A stretch of 64,000 bases of DNA, taken from the NCBI RefSeq assembly GCF_002127325.2, contig NC_035449.2, forward strand, positions 147,166,931-147,230,930, read 5' to 3'. Source of the stretch: Helianthus annuus. Lineage: Eukaryota > Streptophyta > Magnoliopsida > Asterales > Asteraceae. Made by a program: the position numbers and the translations under genes. This document shows, in pieces, positions 1 to 11,782 of this stretch; within the stretch, counting starts at the first letter, position 1, and each line of letters starts with the position of its first letter. Below the pieces are notes generated by a model. The model saw only the letters and a program-made list of their open reading frames with translations. It had not been told where the DNA came from and made no database searches.

Positions 1-3
1 AAG

Positions 4-3000
4 ATGGACGCAAAGGAAGCAGTCCTGGACGATAACGTCATTACCGGTACGTTTCTTGTAAACGATGTTTTTGCTAGAGTCTTGTTTGATTCTGGAGCTG
101 ATAAGTCGTTTGTAGATAATAAGTTTTGTAAACTGTTGAACCTTCCTGTTAAAACCTTAAGCGTGAAATATGAGGTGGAATTAGCCGATGGAACCTTAGA
201 AACCGCCTCGACTGTTCTAGATGGATGTGTTATATCCATTAGGAATCATTCCTTCCCGTTATCCTTGCTTCCCTTTAAGTTAGCTGGATTCGATATAGTA
301 ATAGGCATGGATTGGTTGTCGAGTAACCAAGCCCAGATTCTGTGCAATAGAAAGCAAGTAATAGTTAAGACTCCGTCTGGTGAGTCACTTACTATTCAAG
401 GAGATACCCAACATGGATTGCCCGAGCAAGTGTCCATGCTCAAGGCATCCAGATGCATGCAGAAGGGTTGTGTCATTTATATGGCACAAGTTACCATAGA
501 TGAGCCGAAGCCGAAGATTGAGGATATCCCTGTTATATCAGAATATCCTGAAGTGTTTCCTGAAGAACTACCCGGTTTGCCACCGGATAGACAAGTAGAG
601 TTTCGGATAGATATCATCCCAGGCACTGCACCTGTAGCAAGAGCACCATACAGATTGGCACCAACGGAGATGAAGGAGTTGAGGACGCAGTTGGATGATC
701 TATTAGCTAAAGGTTTTATTAGACCTAGCTCATCTCCTTGGGGAGCGCCAATCTTGTTCGTTAAAAAGAAAGATGGTTCGATGCGTCTGTGCATCGATTA
801 CCGTGAGCTTAATAAGGTCACTATCAAGAATAGGTATCCGTTACCCAGGATCGACGATCTGTTCGATCAGTTGCAAGGAGCAAGTTACTTCTCCAAGATT
901 GACCTGAGGTCAGGTTATCATCAGTTGAAGGTCAAGGAGGAAGACGTGCACAAGACCGCGTTTAGGACTCGTTATGGACATTACGAGTTCCTAGTAATGC
1001 CGTTTGGGCTCACTAACGCACCAGCCGCGTTCATGGATCTCATGAATCGCGTCTGCAAACCTTATTTAGATAAGTTCGTCATAGTCTTTATTGATGACAT
1101 TCTTATCTACTCGAAGAGCCAAGCTGATCATGAGAAACACCTTCGTTGTATTCTCAAACTTTTGAATCAAGAGAAGCTTTATGCCAAATTTTCGAAGTGT
1201 GAATTTTGGCTTCGAGAAGTCCAATTCCTTGGACATGTTGTAAGCGAGCGTGGTATCCAAGTAGATCCCGCTAAAGTAGAAGCAGTCATGAACTGGCAGG
1301 AGCCGAAGACTCCTACCGAGATTCGCAGTTTCCTCGGATTGGCAGGATATTATAGGAGATTCATCGAGAATTTTTCAAGGATTGCTGCGCCCCTAACCTC
1401 ATTGACTCGTAAGAAGATTAAGTTTGATTGGGGCCCTAAGCAGCAGGAATCCTTTGACATTCTGAAGCAGAAGCTGAGCAATGCGCCAGTATTGACATTG
1501 CCCGATGGTATAGATGAATTTGTGGTGTATTGTGATGCATCACATACTGGTATGGGGTGTGTACTCATGCAGAAAGGCAAAGTCATTGCCTACGCTTCTC
1601 GACAGCTCAAGGTGCACGAGAAGAACTACACCACCCACGATTTGGAATTGGGTGCAGTTGTATTTGCTCTGAAGCTATGGAGACATTACTTGTATGGAAC
1701 CAAGTGCATAATTTATTCGGATCACAAGAGTCTTCAGCATCTGTTCAATCAGAAAGAATTGAACATGCGTCAAAGGCGATGGATGGAAACTCTCAATGAT
1801 TATGACTGTGAGATAAGATACCATCCAGGCAAGGCAAATGTGGTTGCCGACGCCTTAAGCAGAAAAGAAAGGGTTAAACCGATCAGAATCAATGCCAAGC
1901 GCATTGAGATAAGAAATAACTTGAATGAAAGGGTGTTAGCTGCACAGAAGGAAGCTGTGCTGGAAGCTAACTATCCTGCAGAAAAGTTGGGAGTAACTGA
2001 GGAGCAGTTATCCCACGACAAAGATGGAATGCTACGTCTAAACGGACGAATATGGGTCCCAGTATATGGAGGACTTCGGGATGTTATCCTCCAGGAAGCC
2101 CACAGCTCTAAATACTCAGTTCATCCTGGAGCTGATAAGATGTACCAGGATTTGAAATCAAACTACTGGTGGATTGGTTTGAAAAAGTCCGTGGCCGAGT
2201 ATGTGGCCAAATGTTTGACTTGTGCGCAAGTCAAGGCTGAGCATCAGAAGCCGTCAGGTTTGCTTCAACAACCTGAAATTCCCAAATGGAAGTGGGAAAT
2301 GGTGACAATGGATTTTATCACCAAGTTGCCGAAGACGAAAAAGGGAAATGATACCATATGGGTCATAGTAGACAGACTGACTAAGTCAGCTCATTTTCTA
2401 CCCATCAAAGAGACGTATAGCTCAGATATGCTAGCTCAATTATACGTCGATAAGATAGTAGCGCTACATGGTATACCTATATCTATTATCTCTGATAGAG
2501 ATACGAGGTATACGTCACATTTTTGGAAGAGTTTCCAACAGTCGTTGGGCACTCGTTTGAATTTTAGTACGGCTTACCATCCTCAGACTGATGGTCAGAG
2601 TGAGCGTACTATTCAAACCCTGGAAGACATGCTTCGTGCATGTGCGATCGACTTAGGTGGTAGTTGGGATAAGCACCTACCACTGATTGAATTCTCCTAC
2701 AACAATAGCTACCATTCCAGCATAAAGGCTGCGCCTTTTGAGGCCCTATACGGTAGAAAGTGTAGATCGCCCATTTGTTGGGCAGAAGTTGGAGATGTCC
2801 AGTTGTCTGGACCAGACATCGTCTTTGAGACGACAGACAAGATCGTTCAGATCCGTGATCGTTTGAAAGCTGCCAGGGATAGGCAGAAAAGTTATGCGGA
2901 TCCTAAGCGCAAAGATTTTCACTTCGATGTGGGTGAAAAAGTGTTGCTTAAGGTATCACCTTGGAAAGGTGTGATGAGATTTGGAAAGAAAGGCAAGCTG

Positions 3001-3348
3001 AGCCCGAGATACATAGGACCTTTCGAGATAATCGAACGTGTCGGGGCAGTCGCTTACAAGTTAAACTTGCCTGAAGAGCTTAGTGCCATTCATAATGTGT
3101 TCCATATCTGTAATTTGAAGAAGTGTTTCGCTGACGATTCACTGGTTATACCGCATACAGATATACACATAGACGAAAGCCTAAAGTTTGTTGAAAAACC
3201 TTTGTCGATTGAGGATCGACAGGTAAAGAAGCTTCGAAGGAAGCATGTGCCTATTGTAAAGGTCAAATGGGATGCCCGTAGAGGTCCCGAATACACGTGG
3301 GAAGTGGAATCCACGATGAAAGAAAAATATCCCCATTTGTTTGATTAA
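4..3348 (+). CDS. pol: Ty3/gypsy pol polyprotein of element A (protease, RT, RNase H, integrase, chromodomain-like end), 5' partial
   Basis: The 1114-residue open frame has no stop or frameshift. Domains in order: aspartic protease with LFDSGAD at about residues 28-34; reverse transcriptase with [10 protein letters not shown] and the catalytic FIDD at residues 362-365; RNase H with first catalytic Asp in YCDAS (D511); integrase with an HHCC zinc finger (about 699-740) and DDE residues D770, D831 and E867 (35 residues between the last two, as in the family); and a C-terminal segment (about 1066-1114) ending ...[17 protein letters not shown], like the chromodomain of plant chromoviruses. The ATG at position 4 is probably internal to a gag-pol frame whose start is off the window. 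The enzymes mature the polyprotein, copy the RNA and integrate the cDNA. Intactness suggests a fairly recent insertion; activity cannot be judged because gag and the 5' LTR are unseen. Confidence 0.95.
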   Translation: MDAKEAVLDDNVITGTFLVNDVFARVLFDSGADKSFVDNKFCKLLNLPVKTLSVKYEVELADGTLETASTVLDGCVISIRNHSFPLSLLPFKLAGFDIVIGMDWLSSNQAQILCNRKQVIVKTPSGESLTIQGDTQHGLPEQVSMLKASRCMQKGCVIYMAQVTIDEPKPKIEDIPVISEYPEVFPEELPGLPPDRQVEFRIDIIPGTAPVARAPYRLAPTEMKELRTQLDDLLAKGFIRPSSSPWGAPILFVKKKDGSMRLCIDYRELNKVTIKNRYPLPRIDDLFDQLQGASYFSKIDLRSGYHQLKVKEEDVHKTAFRTRYGHYEFLVMPFGLTNAPAAFMDLMNRVCKPYLDKFVIVFIDDILIYSKSQADHEKHLRCILKLLNQEKLYAKFSKCEFWLREVQFLGHVVSERGIQVDPAKVEAVMNWQEPKTPTEIRSFLGLAGYYRRFIENFSRIAAPLTSLTRKKIKFDWGPKQQESFDILKQKLSNAPVLTLPDGIDEFVVYCDASHTGMGCVLMQKGKVIAYASRQLKVHEKNYTTHDLELGAVVFALKLWRHYLYGTKCIIYSDHKSLQHLFNQKELNMRQRRWMETLNDYDCEIRYHPGKANVVADALSRKERVKPIRINAKRIEIRNNLNERVLAAQKEAVLEANYPAEKLGVTEEQLSHDKDGMLRLNGRIWVPVYGGLRDVILQEAHSSKYSVHPGADKMYQDLKSNYWWIGLKKSVAEYVAKCLTCAQVKAEHQKPSGLLQQPEIPKWKWEMVTMDFITKLPKTKKGNDTIWVIVDRLTKSAHFLPIKETYSSDMLAQLYVDKIVALHGIPISIISDRDTRYTSHFWKSFQQSLGTRLNFSTAYHPQTDGQSERTIQTLEDMLRACAIDLGGSWDKHLPLIEFSYNNSYHSSIKAAPFEALYGRKCRSPICWAEVGDVQLSGPDIVFETTDKIVQIRDRLKAARDRQKSYADPKRKDFHFDVGEKVLLKVSPWKGVMRFGKKGKLSPRYIGPFEIIERVGAVAYKLNLPEELSAIHNVFHICNLKKCFADDSLVIPHTDIHIDESLKFVEKPLSIEDRQVKKLRRKHVPIVKVKWDARRGPEYTWEVESTMKEKYPHLFD

Positions 3349-3384
3349 ATCTCGGGGTCGAGATTTCTTTTAAGGGGGTGAGGA
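3347..3384 (+). promoter_or_regulatory. Hairpin plus polypurine tract of element A
   Basis: Perfect 8 bp arms AAATCTCG (3347-3354) and CGAGATTT (3359-3366) enclose a 4 nt loop. Eighteen nucleotides follow, including AAGGGGGTGAGGA, the expected polypurine tract for plus-strand priming, and then the LTR begins at 3385. Elements B, E and F carry a hairpin of the same shape at the same spacing but with different arm bases (see findings). Confidence 0.75.
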
Positions 3385-6300
3385 TGTAACACCTCGAAAA
3401 ATTTCGGCCAATAATGTCTTGACACGTGTCATAAGGTTCCGTTATGTGAAAACATACTTTAGAGGGACTAAAAGTGACAAACAGTGAAAACTATGGAACG
3501 TAAGGATCCAAAGTGTCAACAATGGATAAATAGACTCTATGATAACCCCACATAATGTTTATAACCTTTAACGGATGGTTCATGGATCATACGACGCGGA
3601 AATTGCACGAAAGTGAAGTATTGTAAACTATAGGGGCCAAAAGTGTCAACATGTTTAATTTATACCTCTGAGTGAACTTTTGGCAGACCCGAAGCTTTGT
3701 ATAGCTAAAATATACTCACTAGAATATGTGGTTAAAATTTCATGAAGTTTCGTCAACGTATGAGAAAGTTATGGCCAAAACCGTACTTAAGGGACTAAAA
3801 GCGTCAACGTCGAATTTAGGGCTTTTCGGTTGAGCGCAAAGTTATCCGAGGGCATTACCATGTTGGTAAAAGTCCTAAGGTTCATAAAAACCAAGCTTGG
3901 GGGTTTACGGGTCGAGAAAAGTAGCCGAAACATCGCGTACAAGTTCAGGGGTCAAAGCTGTCAATGTTTGAAAGATGTTTGGCTGAACAGCAGGTCAGGC
4001 GACCCGCCTGGACAGACCCAGGCGGGCCGCGTGGGACTATCAGGTGCAGAAAATCGAATTTGGGTTGATTTGGGTCCGAATTTGAGTGACAAACAGCTGT
4101 AACTTGCCTCCACAATCACCAATAACATTTCATGCAAGCCTACAACTACAGTAAGCTCGAAAATACTGATTTAAAACAAGAATTGATCTCATTTTGATCA
4201 TTTGCAAGTGAAGAACAAGGAGCATTCTCTCAAGAGCTCTCAAGAACACTTCAAGCAAGCTTTCTGGAGGGATTCTGATCAACAAGGCCGACTCCTAGTG
4301 ACCATTTAACATCTATAGGACTCTTGTAAGCCTTCAATTCGTTCTTTGATCCATTCTTGTTGTGTTAATTGCTAAAAGTCAAACTGGGTGTTCATAACCT
4401 TTGACTTTCTGATTAAACGGATTTCTTTCAGTAATTTCTCGAATTGAAACTTGTTATAGATTAGTATTTATGTGGGAAACAAACCCTCTAAAGGTTACTA
4501 ACTGATTCCCACTACATGCATGCTTAATGTCGAGTCAAACCTAATTCTAAAAAGTCAACAGAAGTGATTTTTGCGAAAAATGACATGATTAATGATATAG
4601 ATGACATGCAACCTGATTGATCATTGAAAATAACTTGTAACATATATATAAATGTGTTTTAATCATCATCAACTCGACACTCTATAGTATAGCCACGAAT
4701 CGGAACCGAAAGTCTTGTAAAACGATTATTTCGTAGACTATCGATTCGGATTCATACATGCATGTACAAGATCTGTATTGGAAAGTATTTTTGACTATTT
4801 TTATTTTAGTTAAACTTTCTGGAATTTTCCTTGATTGAGTCTATGTTTAGCCTATTCGAATGCTTGTTTCCGGTTTATGCATAAAGTTGACTATTTTGCC
4901 CTTTTTGATTTAAAACGGGATTTTTGGAAAAGTGAAAGGATAGAAATCTTTATTTTTATTATATAAACTTGCACCGAAAGTTTCGGATCAGTTGGTGGTC
5001 CAGATTGTGAGTTATGGCCATTAGCGTAAAACTATATTATAAATTTACATAAACGGTCCTTTTTGCGTAGAACCCGTTTCTGGCCACATTTTGACACGAA
5101 ACTTTTTACCAACTGATTATATATAATATTCTGGGAATTTTGGTGATTTTTAATTAATTTTTGGCTGAACGGATCCTAGATCACCTAGCCATTTCGGCTT
5201 ATGTCGGTTTTGACCGTTTTAGCCATAAAAAGAGTTTTACACCTCCGTTTGACCCGAAACCTTTTTCTACTGATTTTGTATGATGAGTAAATTATTATAA
5301 GACTTCTGGAAATATAAAAATCTCAGATTTACTGTGAAAACCCGAAAACGCCCTTAAATCGTATTTTTAGCGTCTTAAGCGCATAGTAAGCGTTGTACTT
5401 GTTTTAAACCTATAAAACTTATACCTACTGATGTAAATCACATATTTTCATATAATAACAGTAAGTATAATATTTTGAACTCAGGTTTCCAGTTTTGGCA
5501 TTTTTAGCCCTTGAGAAATTACTAAATTGCCCCTACGGTGCATAGTTTGGTTTTAAATGATATATTTGGTATATGGGTCATACCCTACTGATATAATATG
5601 TTATATTAAGTATATTTACTGTATGAACCAGACCCGAAACTCAGATTTCTAATTTTATCCTTTTATTATATTTTAAATGACCAAAATGCCCTTCTAAGGC
5701 ATAAATTGAGTTTAAAATTATCCCGGGCAATATAGAACATAACTTACTGATATAATATCATATTCTAAGCATATTAATTCAGGGAACTTGCATTTGAATC
5801 TTTTGGCTACCCGTATCGCCCTTTTCGCGTTCGGTTCGGTTTACGTAACTAGTTTGCGTAAATTGACCGAAACGGGTCAAACGATATCGTTTTTGCTTCA
5901 AAATCCAGAATGTATTTAGTATACCCATATTATACAAGTATTCGAACTTGTCGGGTCTAAATCACATTCTATCCGGTCTTTCGCTTAATCGTGCGTAAAC
6001 CGTATCACTCCTAAAACTAACCGGTCAAAGCTTAAGCTTAAATAAAAGGCCGTTAGGAATCTAATAGGTTAATTATAAACCTTTGTTCCAGATTAGGAAG
6101 CCCGGTAAAAGCTACCACCACTTATCGTTTGTGACTTATACTTGCTCAGGTAAATACATTTTGACTTATTTTCCCTATACGGGCTTGGGGTACGGTATTT
6201 AAAATACCGCTTGATCGGGCGCACAAGTCCTGCTCCTTATAGGTGTTCAGTCTTGAATAGCTTGTGCGACTTCGTTTAAACAGTTTTGTCTTACTTAAAG

Positions 6301-6923
6301 GCTTTGGGGGGTTTTTGACCGTGTCCCGGATATCCTTGGCATTATCTTACGAGATGGCCACGACCAGAGCACGGGGTGTAGGCGTACACCCGTCGTGTAT
6401 AACTCTTTGATGTGGTGTGTCAATTAAATCTCTAGCCCGGACAGTAGATCCCGGGCCACCAGAGATATAAGTGCATGTAATTCGTTCACAAGTTCATATT
6501 AAATGATTATCCCAAGTTAATAAAATATTTATGCCTGGTGCATTTAAATAAATTTTAAATCATTTTTCAAAATGAGTCAGTCGATTTGTATTTACCAGTG
6601 TAAACTGACGTATTTTTCTCAAAAGATTAAGTGCAGGTACTATACGGAAATAGGCTGCTGTTTCCTAGAGAGCGTCCACAATAGTCTCGCAAACTCGGAC
6701 GACATTTATCTGTTGAACTATTTATCTCTGTTTTATTGATCCGCCTGTGGATCCATTTCAACGACTGTGATATTTATTATTGCATTTTAATTAAAGTTGA
6801 AATGTTTCTATTCTGCTTCCGCTGTGCATTATTATTTGTGTTGATTGTCTATGACGATGCCAACTACGTCACTGTACCCCACACCGGGCCCACCGGTGAC
6901 ACGTGGAAATTGGGGGTGTGACA
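3385..6923 (+). repeat. 3' LTR of element A (3539 bp)
   Basis: Starts TGTAACACC right after the polypurine tract and ends GGTGTGACA at the junction with B-family sequence, giving the canonical TG...CA ends and a terminal inverted repeat. It contains no convincing gene; a 90-codon open frame at 3830-4102 has no recognisable domain. Near its 3' end are a good splice-donor-like site (CTCAG/GTAAAT at 6149/6150), an acceptor-like site (GTGCAG/GT at 6636/6637) 287 nt from the LTR end, and a TGCTTCCGCTG motif at 6814, all matched in the other LTR families here. Confidence 0.9.
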
Positions 6924-7404
6924 ACTGGGGAGTTTCGCCATGGGTTATCCCGATGAAACTGAGATGGTTCGCCGTGGGTTAGCTCGACGAAACATGATAT
7001 GTTTCGTCATACAGGGAATCGACGAAACGTAGGGGCTTTCGCTGCAAAGAAGGGTTTCGTCGTGTGAGTCTGTTGATGTGAACAGTTAGAACTGTGAAGT
7101 GTATAAGGATAGACATCTGCTAGTATGATAGTGAATGACTGTGTTAATAGAACTATGGTATCTACTATTAACAATGTTTAATGATGAACAAGTGATATGA
7201 CGTGGTTCATACGCCAAGCACATTTAACTGTTAAGTATTAGTGTGAAACATACATATGATCTGTGAATAGTGGTTGAGCTATATAACTGCTATGTCTTAC
7301 TCGAAAACTGATTATTGAATGCACAACATGACTATAAATTATACATGAGGCTGTGAACTGTAGAATGAAATGCAAACTGTGTGGTTACATTAAGTAACGT
7401 ATTC
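6924..7404 (+). repeat. Partial LTR of family B, cut on the left by element A
   Basis: Nearly identical to 8527-9006 of the complete B LTR. Its left end is the A insertion point. Its right end stops in GTATTC, where the sequence jumps into the 3' end of a B interior, sharing only TTC at the junction. It is the remnant of an upstream LTR of a tandem B array. Confidence 0.9.
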
Positions 7405-7538
7405 GGGAAGAAATTCCCATTCAAGTTGGGGATGACGTGGTACCCGCGAAAAATCCACAGTCATCCTGAGTTAACGTCTTACGGTTTTGAGTTTGCTTAT
7501 CAAATTTCGGGACGAAATTTCTTTCAAGTTGAGGATGA
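7405..7538 (+). repeat. 3' end of a B-family interior left by deletion
   Basis: Matches 15726-15859 of element B almost base for base, including the end of pol, the AAATTTCG...CGAAATTT hairpin and the polypurine tract, and runs straight into the LTR at 7539. The rest of this interior (about 6 kb or more) is missing. The 68-codon open frame at 7381-7587 is only a chance frame across this junction. Confidence 0.9.
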
Positions 7539-9824
7539 TGTGACAACTCGACTTTCCAAGGTCTTTCCCCGACACGTTACTAGATGATGTACTGTGTTTT
7601 CAGAATCTGTTATGTTGTATTGTGTGTACTTTGCTAGATGATGTATAAACCGCCTTACTGATTGATTAATTTCTGTTTATTGTTTGTTGCTTGTGCATGA
7701 GTTGTATCGAATTGTTTAAATGTCATAAACTTGTCAATAAACTTAGGAACTTGCATGACACCACTCGACGAAACTGGATGTTTCGTCACAAGCCCTAGCC
7801 GACGAAACTAAGGCGTTTCGCCATCACTTCCCCCACGAAACTGGGATGTTTCGTCGTATAGGCTTCCGGCCCAGGTAGATTCGGCCCAACGTGATACGTT
7901 AAAACATAAACTATGATATGATAACCACCAGTTACAAACCAGAAACCCTAGACTCTCTCTAACCTAACGACGGCAGTGAATATTCTCGAAGCATCATCTT
8001 CCTGGCCCTAGCATCCTAGTAACGTTATCAAGGTGAATGTTTGTTTGGATCTATATTCGATGCGTTGGTTTGTGTGGTAATGATTATGTCGAACACGTTG
8101 AGTCATATGTGCTTAATGTTCATCGTTCATCAACTATGTTGGGTAGTTAGAGTGGTTCGTGGGAGTCTTGAATGATCTTGTATTCTCTCAGGATTACTGT
8201 TTAGTGAATGTGATAATCAAATGCGGATTGAATAATTGTTATTATGCGAATGGTTAGGACACTTATTGAACGTACTTGTGTTCCCTTATGATTAGTGATG
8301 GATGAGATTGATGGTTAGATGTTAACTGGGTAATTGTTATGATTATGATAATCGTATGAGTGTATGAATTGTTAAGTTACTGGTTACGTGATAATGATAA
8401 TGGAGAAACTGATTTACTGGTTTAATTACTCGATGATTATGATGAAACTGTTGATGATGATTAGGGTTTAAAAACTGTCAAAACATGTAATTGATGTTTG
8501 AATACGTAACTGTTAAACGACGAAACACTGGGGAGTTTCGCCATGGGTTATCCCGATGAAACTGAGATGGTTCGCCGTGGGTTAGCTCGACGAAACATGA
8601 TATGTTTCGTCATACAGGGAATCGACGAAACGTTGGGGCTTTCGCCGCAAAGAAGGGTTTCGTCGTGTGAGTCTGTTGATGTGAACAGTTAGAACTGTGA
8701 AGTGTATAAGGATAGACATCTGCTAGTATGATAGTGAATGACTGTGTTAATAGAACTATGGTATCTTAAGAATGTTTAATGATGAACAAGTGATATGACG
8801 TGGTTCTTATGCCAAGCACATTTAACTGTTAAGTATTAGTGTGAAACATACATATGATCTATGAATAGTGGTTGAGCTATATAACTGCTATGTGTTACTC
8901 GGAAACTGATTATTGAATGCACAACATGACTATAAATTAGACATGAGGATGTGAACTGTAGAATGAAATGCAAACTGTGTGGTTACATTAAGTAACGTAT
9001 TCTGAAACTGACATTGCTTGATAATCACAATAGGGTGGTTAAACTAACGGAAACGGGTAAATATACATACCGAGCAAACCAAGGTGAGTTCACTGCTCTT
9101 TTCTAAGCATGCGTCCGGTGGTTTGGGACATCTGGTAAACGTTCCGGGAAGGAATGCTGGGTAAAATGTTAAACTGGGATGTTGGTTATTAAACTCAATA
9201 TCTATCATATAAGACCCCTTACATCTACTGTGTTGCTGGGAAGGCAACGAGGTATTTAGTTGATAGCGCTATTAGGTTTGGCACCCTCACACCGGGCCGG
9301 AATGGACGGGCGTGAACTATTTACCTTGGCCACTTGACCAATGCTTTGATAGAGGCATTGGGGTTTGGGCAAACACATCTAGTAGCCACATACGGTAATC
9401 GAGTTAATAACATCATCAAAAACAAACGTTGAACTGTCTTATACACACATCTGGTAACTAAACGCTTTAACAAAACTTGAACTCACCAGCGTCGTCTGAC
9501 ACACTTGTCTGCATGCTTGCAGGTCGTTAGATTTCGGATCATGGACTTGCTATCTGGGAGTGCTGGAGTGGTTATGGATCGAGACTCTTGGATATATTTG
9601 ATACATTGGTTTTGAACACTTAATTTGGAAACAGTTGTTTAACAATTTATTATATGCTTCCGCTGAATGTTTTCCGTGGTTTAAACTTATGACTTGGTTT
9701 TATCTTATGAAATGAATCGAACGTTTTATTTAAATATTATTGGTTCAATGTGATTGGTGGCTTGGATCTTGATACGTCACACGTTCCGCGGTGTTCCCGC
9801 ATGTGGTATTTTGGGGGTGTGACA
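7539..9824 (+). repeat. 5' (central) LTR of element B, 2286 bp
   Basis: Begins TGTGACAACTCG and ends GGTGTGACA. Promoter-like elements about 330-410 nt in: two GGCCCA motifs (around 7870-7890) and AAACCCTAG (telo-box like, about 7942). Two clusters of CGACGAAAC/GTTTCGTCG palindromes occur at about 7764-7860 and 8518-8670. A consensus donor AAG/GTGAGT (GT at 9084) and acceptor TTGCAG/GT (G at 9522) lie 302 nt before the LTR end. An ATGCTTCCGCTG motif lies at about 9655. The 67-codon antisense frame at 9044-9247, repeated in the 3' LTR, looks non-coding. Confidence 0.93.
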
Positions 9825-9827
9825 GTT

Positions 9828-9841
9828 TGGTATCAGAGCCA
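9828..9841 (+). promoter_or_regulatory. Primer binding site of element B (tRNA-iMet)
   Basis: TGGTATCAGAGCC lies 3 nt after the LTR and is complementary to the 3' end of plant initiator tRNA-Met, the usual minus-strand primer of Ty3/gypsy elements. Confidence 0.93.
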
Positions 9842-10340
9842 CTGGTTATAGTGAACTCGGTTTTAAAACGTTTTTTGTAAAACCAGACTATAACCGAACA
9901 GCTTCGAAAATCGATCATGACACTCAGCTCCAGATTGCAAGGTTCGTCTTCTGTTTACTTTACGCATTTCCTGTTTAGTAGTCACACACTCACAGCTTGT
10001 ATAAAACAATATATTAGATACCATGGTGATCTGATAGTGTGACACTACTCTTCGACTTATGTGAATCGTAACCCTGTGATACCTTTCGTTGTGTTATTGG
10101 AACGGGGGAAACTTCTAGCGCAAGCTAAGAGGCACTGAGATAAGCATACAAAGTGCCTTATTATTATGGGTGCACACTTAATAATAACGTGAGGTGCATG
10201 TAAGTCCCAGTGAGGCTTAACGAGCGTGAGAAGGGTTCTGCCTTATTATGTGTAAACTTGGTAGTACGTAGACATTAACGTGATACTTGACTTTCACCTC
10301 ATTTCGACTCCTAAATTGGTTCATTTCCATATATAGAATC
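9842..10340 (+). other. Untranslated leader of element B
   Basis: About 500 nt between the primer binding site and the gag ATG with no recognisable open frame. It probably holds packaging signals, none of which I can define from sequence alone. Confidence 0.6.
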
Positions 10341-11782
10341 ATGAGTGGACGAGGACACGGACGTGGTAACATCAACATGGCTCAAGCTGAGTTAACAAAT
10401 CTGATAAACACACGTGTGGCTGAGGCTTTGGCAGCCTACCAAGCTGGTACGAACTGTACCAAATACTTTTAAATCCTGTGTCGTGTACACAACTCTTACT
10501 CCTGTGTGGTATTTTTTTTCTTTCATTCAACGCATCTGAACAACCAGCCTGCGTGTACATTCAAGATGTTCATGGATTGCAAGCCACAGACCTTCAACGG
10601 GACTGAAGGGGCTGTAGGACTCCTACGATGGTTTGAGAAGGCAGAGTCGGTATTTGCTATGTGTAACTGTCCTGCTGGGGACAGGATGAAGTATGCTACG
10701 GGCACACTCGAGGATGGTGCCCTAACATGGTGGAATGCCCAGGTTCAGCTGTTGGGTATCGAGGCAGCGAACGCCACTACCTGGGACGACTTTAAAGAAT
10801 TGATCAGGGAGGAGTATTGTCCTCGCAATGAGATCCAGAAATTGGAAAACGAGTATTATGACCTGAAAATGGTGGGATCTGAGATTGAAGCATACATAAA
10901 GCGGTCGTATGAGTTGGCTAACATGTGCCCGAATTTGTCTCGACCTATGTCTCGAAGAATTGAGTTGTTCATCAAGGGATTACCTCCACGAGTGAAGGGT
11001 TTAGTTACTGCAGCAAATCTCAACAACTTGACACAGATTGTCCGTTTGGCTCACAAGATCGTTGATCAAGAGGTGGAGAGTAATTCACTACCACCACGTG
11101 TTTCTGCTATTGCTACGACCACCGCTACTACGCCTGCTAGTGATAACAAGCGGAAATGGAACGACGCTGACAAAGCAACCAGTGCCAGCCAGTCTCAGAA
11201 AAGGCCAGACAACAGCAACAACCGCAGTTTCAGTCAGTCGTCTTCAGTCAATCAAGGCCAGGGTAGTAATCAGAATTAGGGTTCTTATGTTGGGAAGAAG
11301 CCACAGTGCAAAAAGTGTGGCTATCATCATTACCGGCAGTGTGTCCGGGCCTGTCGTAGGTACGAGAAAGTGGGCCATGAGGCCAAAGACTGTAGAGCCC
11401 CGCAGCCGAAACATCAACAGCAGCAAAACCAGCAGTATCAGAGACAGCAAAGGCAGCAACCTCAGCAGAATCAGGGTCTCAAGAAAGGGTGCTATCAGTG
11501 TGGGGATGAGGGCCACTTTAAGCGGGATTGCCCTTAGTTGAATCAGAACGCCAACAACCGCCAGAATAACAGCAATGCTGGAAACAACAACGGCAACAAT
11601 GGAGGAAATGGCGCTCGTGGAAGGGTATTCACGATCGGTGCTTGTGATGCTAGGAACGACGGCAATGTCGTGACTGGTACGTTTCCTGTGAACAATCTTA
11701 TTGCTTCTGTGTTATTTGATTCCGGTGCCGATTGGAGTTATGTGTCCCTAGAGTTTAGTCAGCGATTAGGGTTAACTCCCAC
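10341..11782 (+). pseudogene. gag: gag (and start of protease) of element B, degenerate, with a probable intron
   Basis: The first exon starts at ATG 10341 (MSGRGHGRGNINMAQAEL...) and ends in a Gly codon at 10446, where a donor G/GTACGA follows, matching the phase-1 gag intron of E and F. The acceptor expected near 10530 has lost a usable AG in the right phase. Gag continues in the frame read from 10506 (QPACTFKMFMDCKPQTFNGTEG), with the retrotransposon gag core to about 11080. Stops are TAG at 11277 and TAG at about 11535, both where relatives have Gln (CAG). Two zinc knuckles follow: the first has lost a Cys (RRYEKVGHEAKDC), the second is intact (CYQCGDEGHFKRDC). The protease start with LFDSGADWSYV follows, cut by the hAT insertion at 11783. 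Confidence 0.88.

Larger units (their letters stand above)
1..6923 (+). mobile_element. Ty3/gypsy element A, 3' part (pol and 3' LTR)
   Basis: The window opens inside this LTR retrotransposon; its 5' LTR, leader and gag lie off the left edge. Visible are an unbroken protease-RT-RNaseH-integrase frame (4-3348), a hairpin and polypurine tract, and a 3539 bp LTR starting TGTAACACC and ending GGTGTGACA. The base after the LTR (6924) continues exactly as an LTR of family B does at 8527, so A was inserted into a B LTR. The expected 5 bp TSD is ACTGG (6924-6928); the left copy is outside the window. The C-terminus of pol resembles a Tekay/Del-type chromodomain; clade assignment is inference. Confidence 0.93.

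Noticed and set aside
4..3348. Endogenous pararetrovirus (caulimovirid) rather than retrotransposon
   Set aside because: Integrase with HHCC and DDE and flanking LTRs with TSDs are present; no movement or coat protein seen.
7381..7587. 68-codon open frame across the LTR/interior junction
   Set aside because: A chance frame created by the deletion junction; part of it is the out-of-frame or terminal pol sequence of B.
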